Source: Parachlamydia sp.
GTDB taxonomy: Bacteria; Chlamydiota; Chlamydiia; Chlamydiales; Parachlamydiaceae
Reading direction: 5' to 3'
NCBI GenBank assembly: GCA_021298935.1
Contig: JAJTHR010000318.1
Coordinates: 1 to 14,972, forward strand
Length of the DNA: 14,972 nt
Position numbers and translations under genes: made by a program
The notes under the pieces: generated by a model
The model's database searches: none
Seen by the model: only the letters and a program-made list of their open reading frames with translations
Told to the model about the DNA's origin: nothing
In this document: positions 14,758-14,972 of the stretch, one piece after another
How positions within the stretch are numbered: the first letter of the stretch is position 1
Layout of the letters: every line of letters starts with the position of its first letter

Positions 14758-14787
14758 TTGATAAACTAATCAGCGACCTGTTATTTT
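14758..14787 (+). promoter_or_regulatory. Possible tRNA promoter
   Basis: TTGATA (14758..14763) and TATTTT (14782..14787) lie 18 bases apart and would start a transcript about 8 bases before the tRNA. The -35 matches the consensus well and the -10 moderately. Confidence 0.4.
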
Positions 14788-14802
14788 AATCAATCCTCTC
14801 TA

Positions 14803-14875
14803 GGGGCAATAGCTCAGTGGTTAGAGCAGCGGACTCATAACCCGCTGGTCCTTGGTTCAAGTCCAAGTTGCCCCA
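14803..14875 (+). tRNA. tRNA with CAT anticodon (tRNA-Met or tRNA-Ile2)
   Basis: The 73-nucleotide gene folds as a cloverleaf. The acceptor GGGGCAA pairs with TTGCCCC, with discriminator A. The D-stem is GCTC/GAGC, the anticodon loop CTCATAA, and the T-arm CTTGG-TTCAAGT-CCAAG. Anticodon CAT means either elongator methionine or the minor isoleucine tRNA that needs lysidine at C34. The D-loop AGTGGTTAGAGCAG and the GGTTCAAGTCC T-loop resemble Escherichia coli tRNA-Ile2, so isoleucine is a real possibility. The initiator is excluded because its three G-C pairs in the anticodon stem are absent. The anticodon stem has one A-C mismatch next to the loop. CCA is not encoded; a T-run follows directly. 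Confidence 0.9.
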
Positions 14876-14886
14876 CTTTTTCTTTT
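14875..14886 (+). terminator. T-rich tract after the tRNA
   Basis: ACTTTTTCTTTT follows the acceptor stem immediately. The tRNA 3' structure plus this tract may act as a terminator, though the next gene begins only 14 bases further and may be co-transcribed instead. Confidence 0.3.
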
Positions 14887-14899
14887 ATAGCTTAGGAAT

Positions 14900-14972
14900 A
14901 TGTGTGAAACGGAATCTTCAAGCAGTATCAATTTAGATGAAGAGCTAGAAAAAGCCGTTTGGACCACTGGTG
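14900..14972 (+). CDS. Start of an unidentified gene, cut by the window end
   Basis: An open frame begins at ATG 14900 with an AGGA ribosome site 2 to 3 bases closer than ideal (TTAGGAATATG). It runs to the end of the window as MCETESSSSINLDEELEK..., 24 codons. The Ser- and acid-rich opening shows no recognisable motif, so no function can be given. Confidence 0.55.
   Translation, partial: MCETESSSSINLDEELEKAVWTTG

Overview
The window looks like chromosome from a bacterium of the Chlamydiae, probably an environmental (amoeba-associated type) lineage rather than Chlamydia itself. Three things suggest this: ileS lies next to lepB, the adjacency I recall from Chlamydia; the type I signal peptidase is about 630 residues, a chlamydial size caused by a very large insertion; and the tmRNA begins and ends like chlamydial ssrA. 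The presence of an NAD-salvage operon argues against Chlamydia sensu stricto. The lineage assignment is inference from gene content, since no database search was possible.

Region 1 (1 to about 4102) is the right-hand part of an integrated mobile element. All its genes read rightward: a SpoVG-family small protein, a primase-helicase with CHC2-like zinc finger, TOPRIM and RecA/RepA-like ATPase, a 172-residue protein of unknown function, and a 500-residue large serine recombinase. The left end lies outside the window. The element abuts the 3' end of ssrA (tmRNA, minus strand, 4102..4495). The last 15 codons and the stop codon of the recombinase are the antisense of the tmRNA T-arm and acceptor stem, so the integration target supplies the tail of the integrase gene. 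The gene set (replication primase-helicase, accessory DNA-binding protein, integrase, no visible capsid or conjugation genes) suits a satellite-like or integrative-plasmid element, though only part is visible.

Region 2 (4496..9700) is housekeeping: divergent promoters for ssrA and ileS, a type-2 isoleucyl-tRNA synthetase, and the convergent lepB. ileS and lepB share a bidirectional terminator whose hairpin contains the ileS stop and overlaps the lepB stop.

Region 3 (9841..13005) holds a secreted protein of unknown function (minus) divergent from a two-gene NAD-salvage operon, pncB-pncA, which would turn nicotinamide into nicotinate and then nicotinate mononucleotide. The divergent promoters appear interleaved over one dyad. 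A small membrane-protein gene then reads back into the 3' end of pncA.

Region 4 (12990..14972) has a YggU/DUF167 gene directly abutting an exported S10-type serine carboxypeptidase, a tRNA with CAT anticodon, and the first 24 codons of a gene leaving the window. No CRISPR array, rRNA, insertion sequence or recognisable defence system is present.
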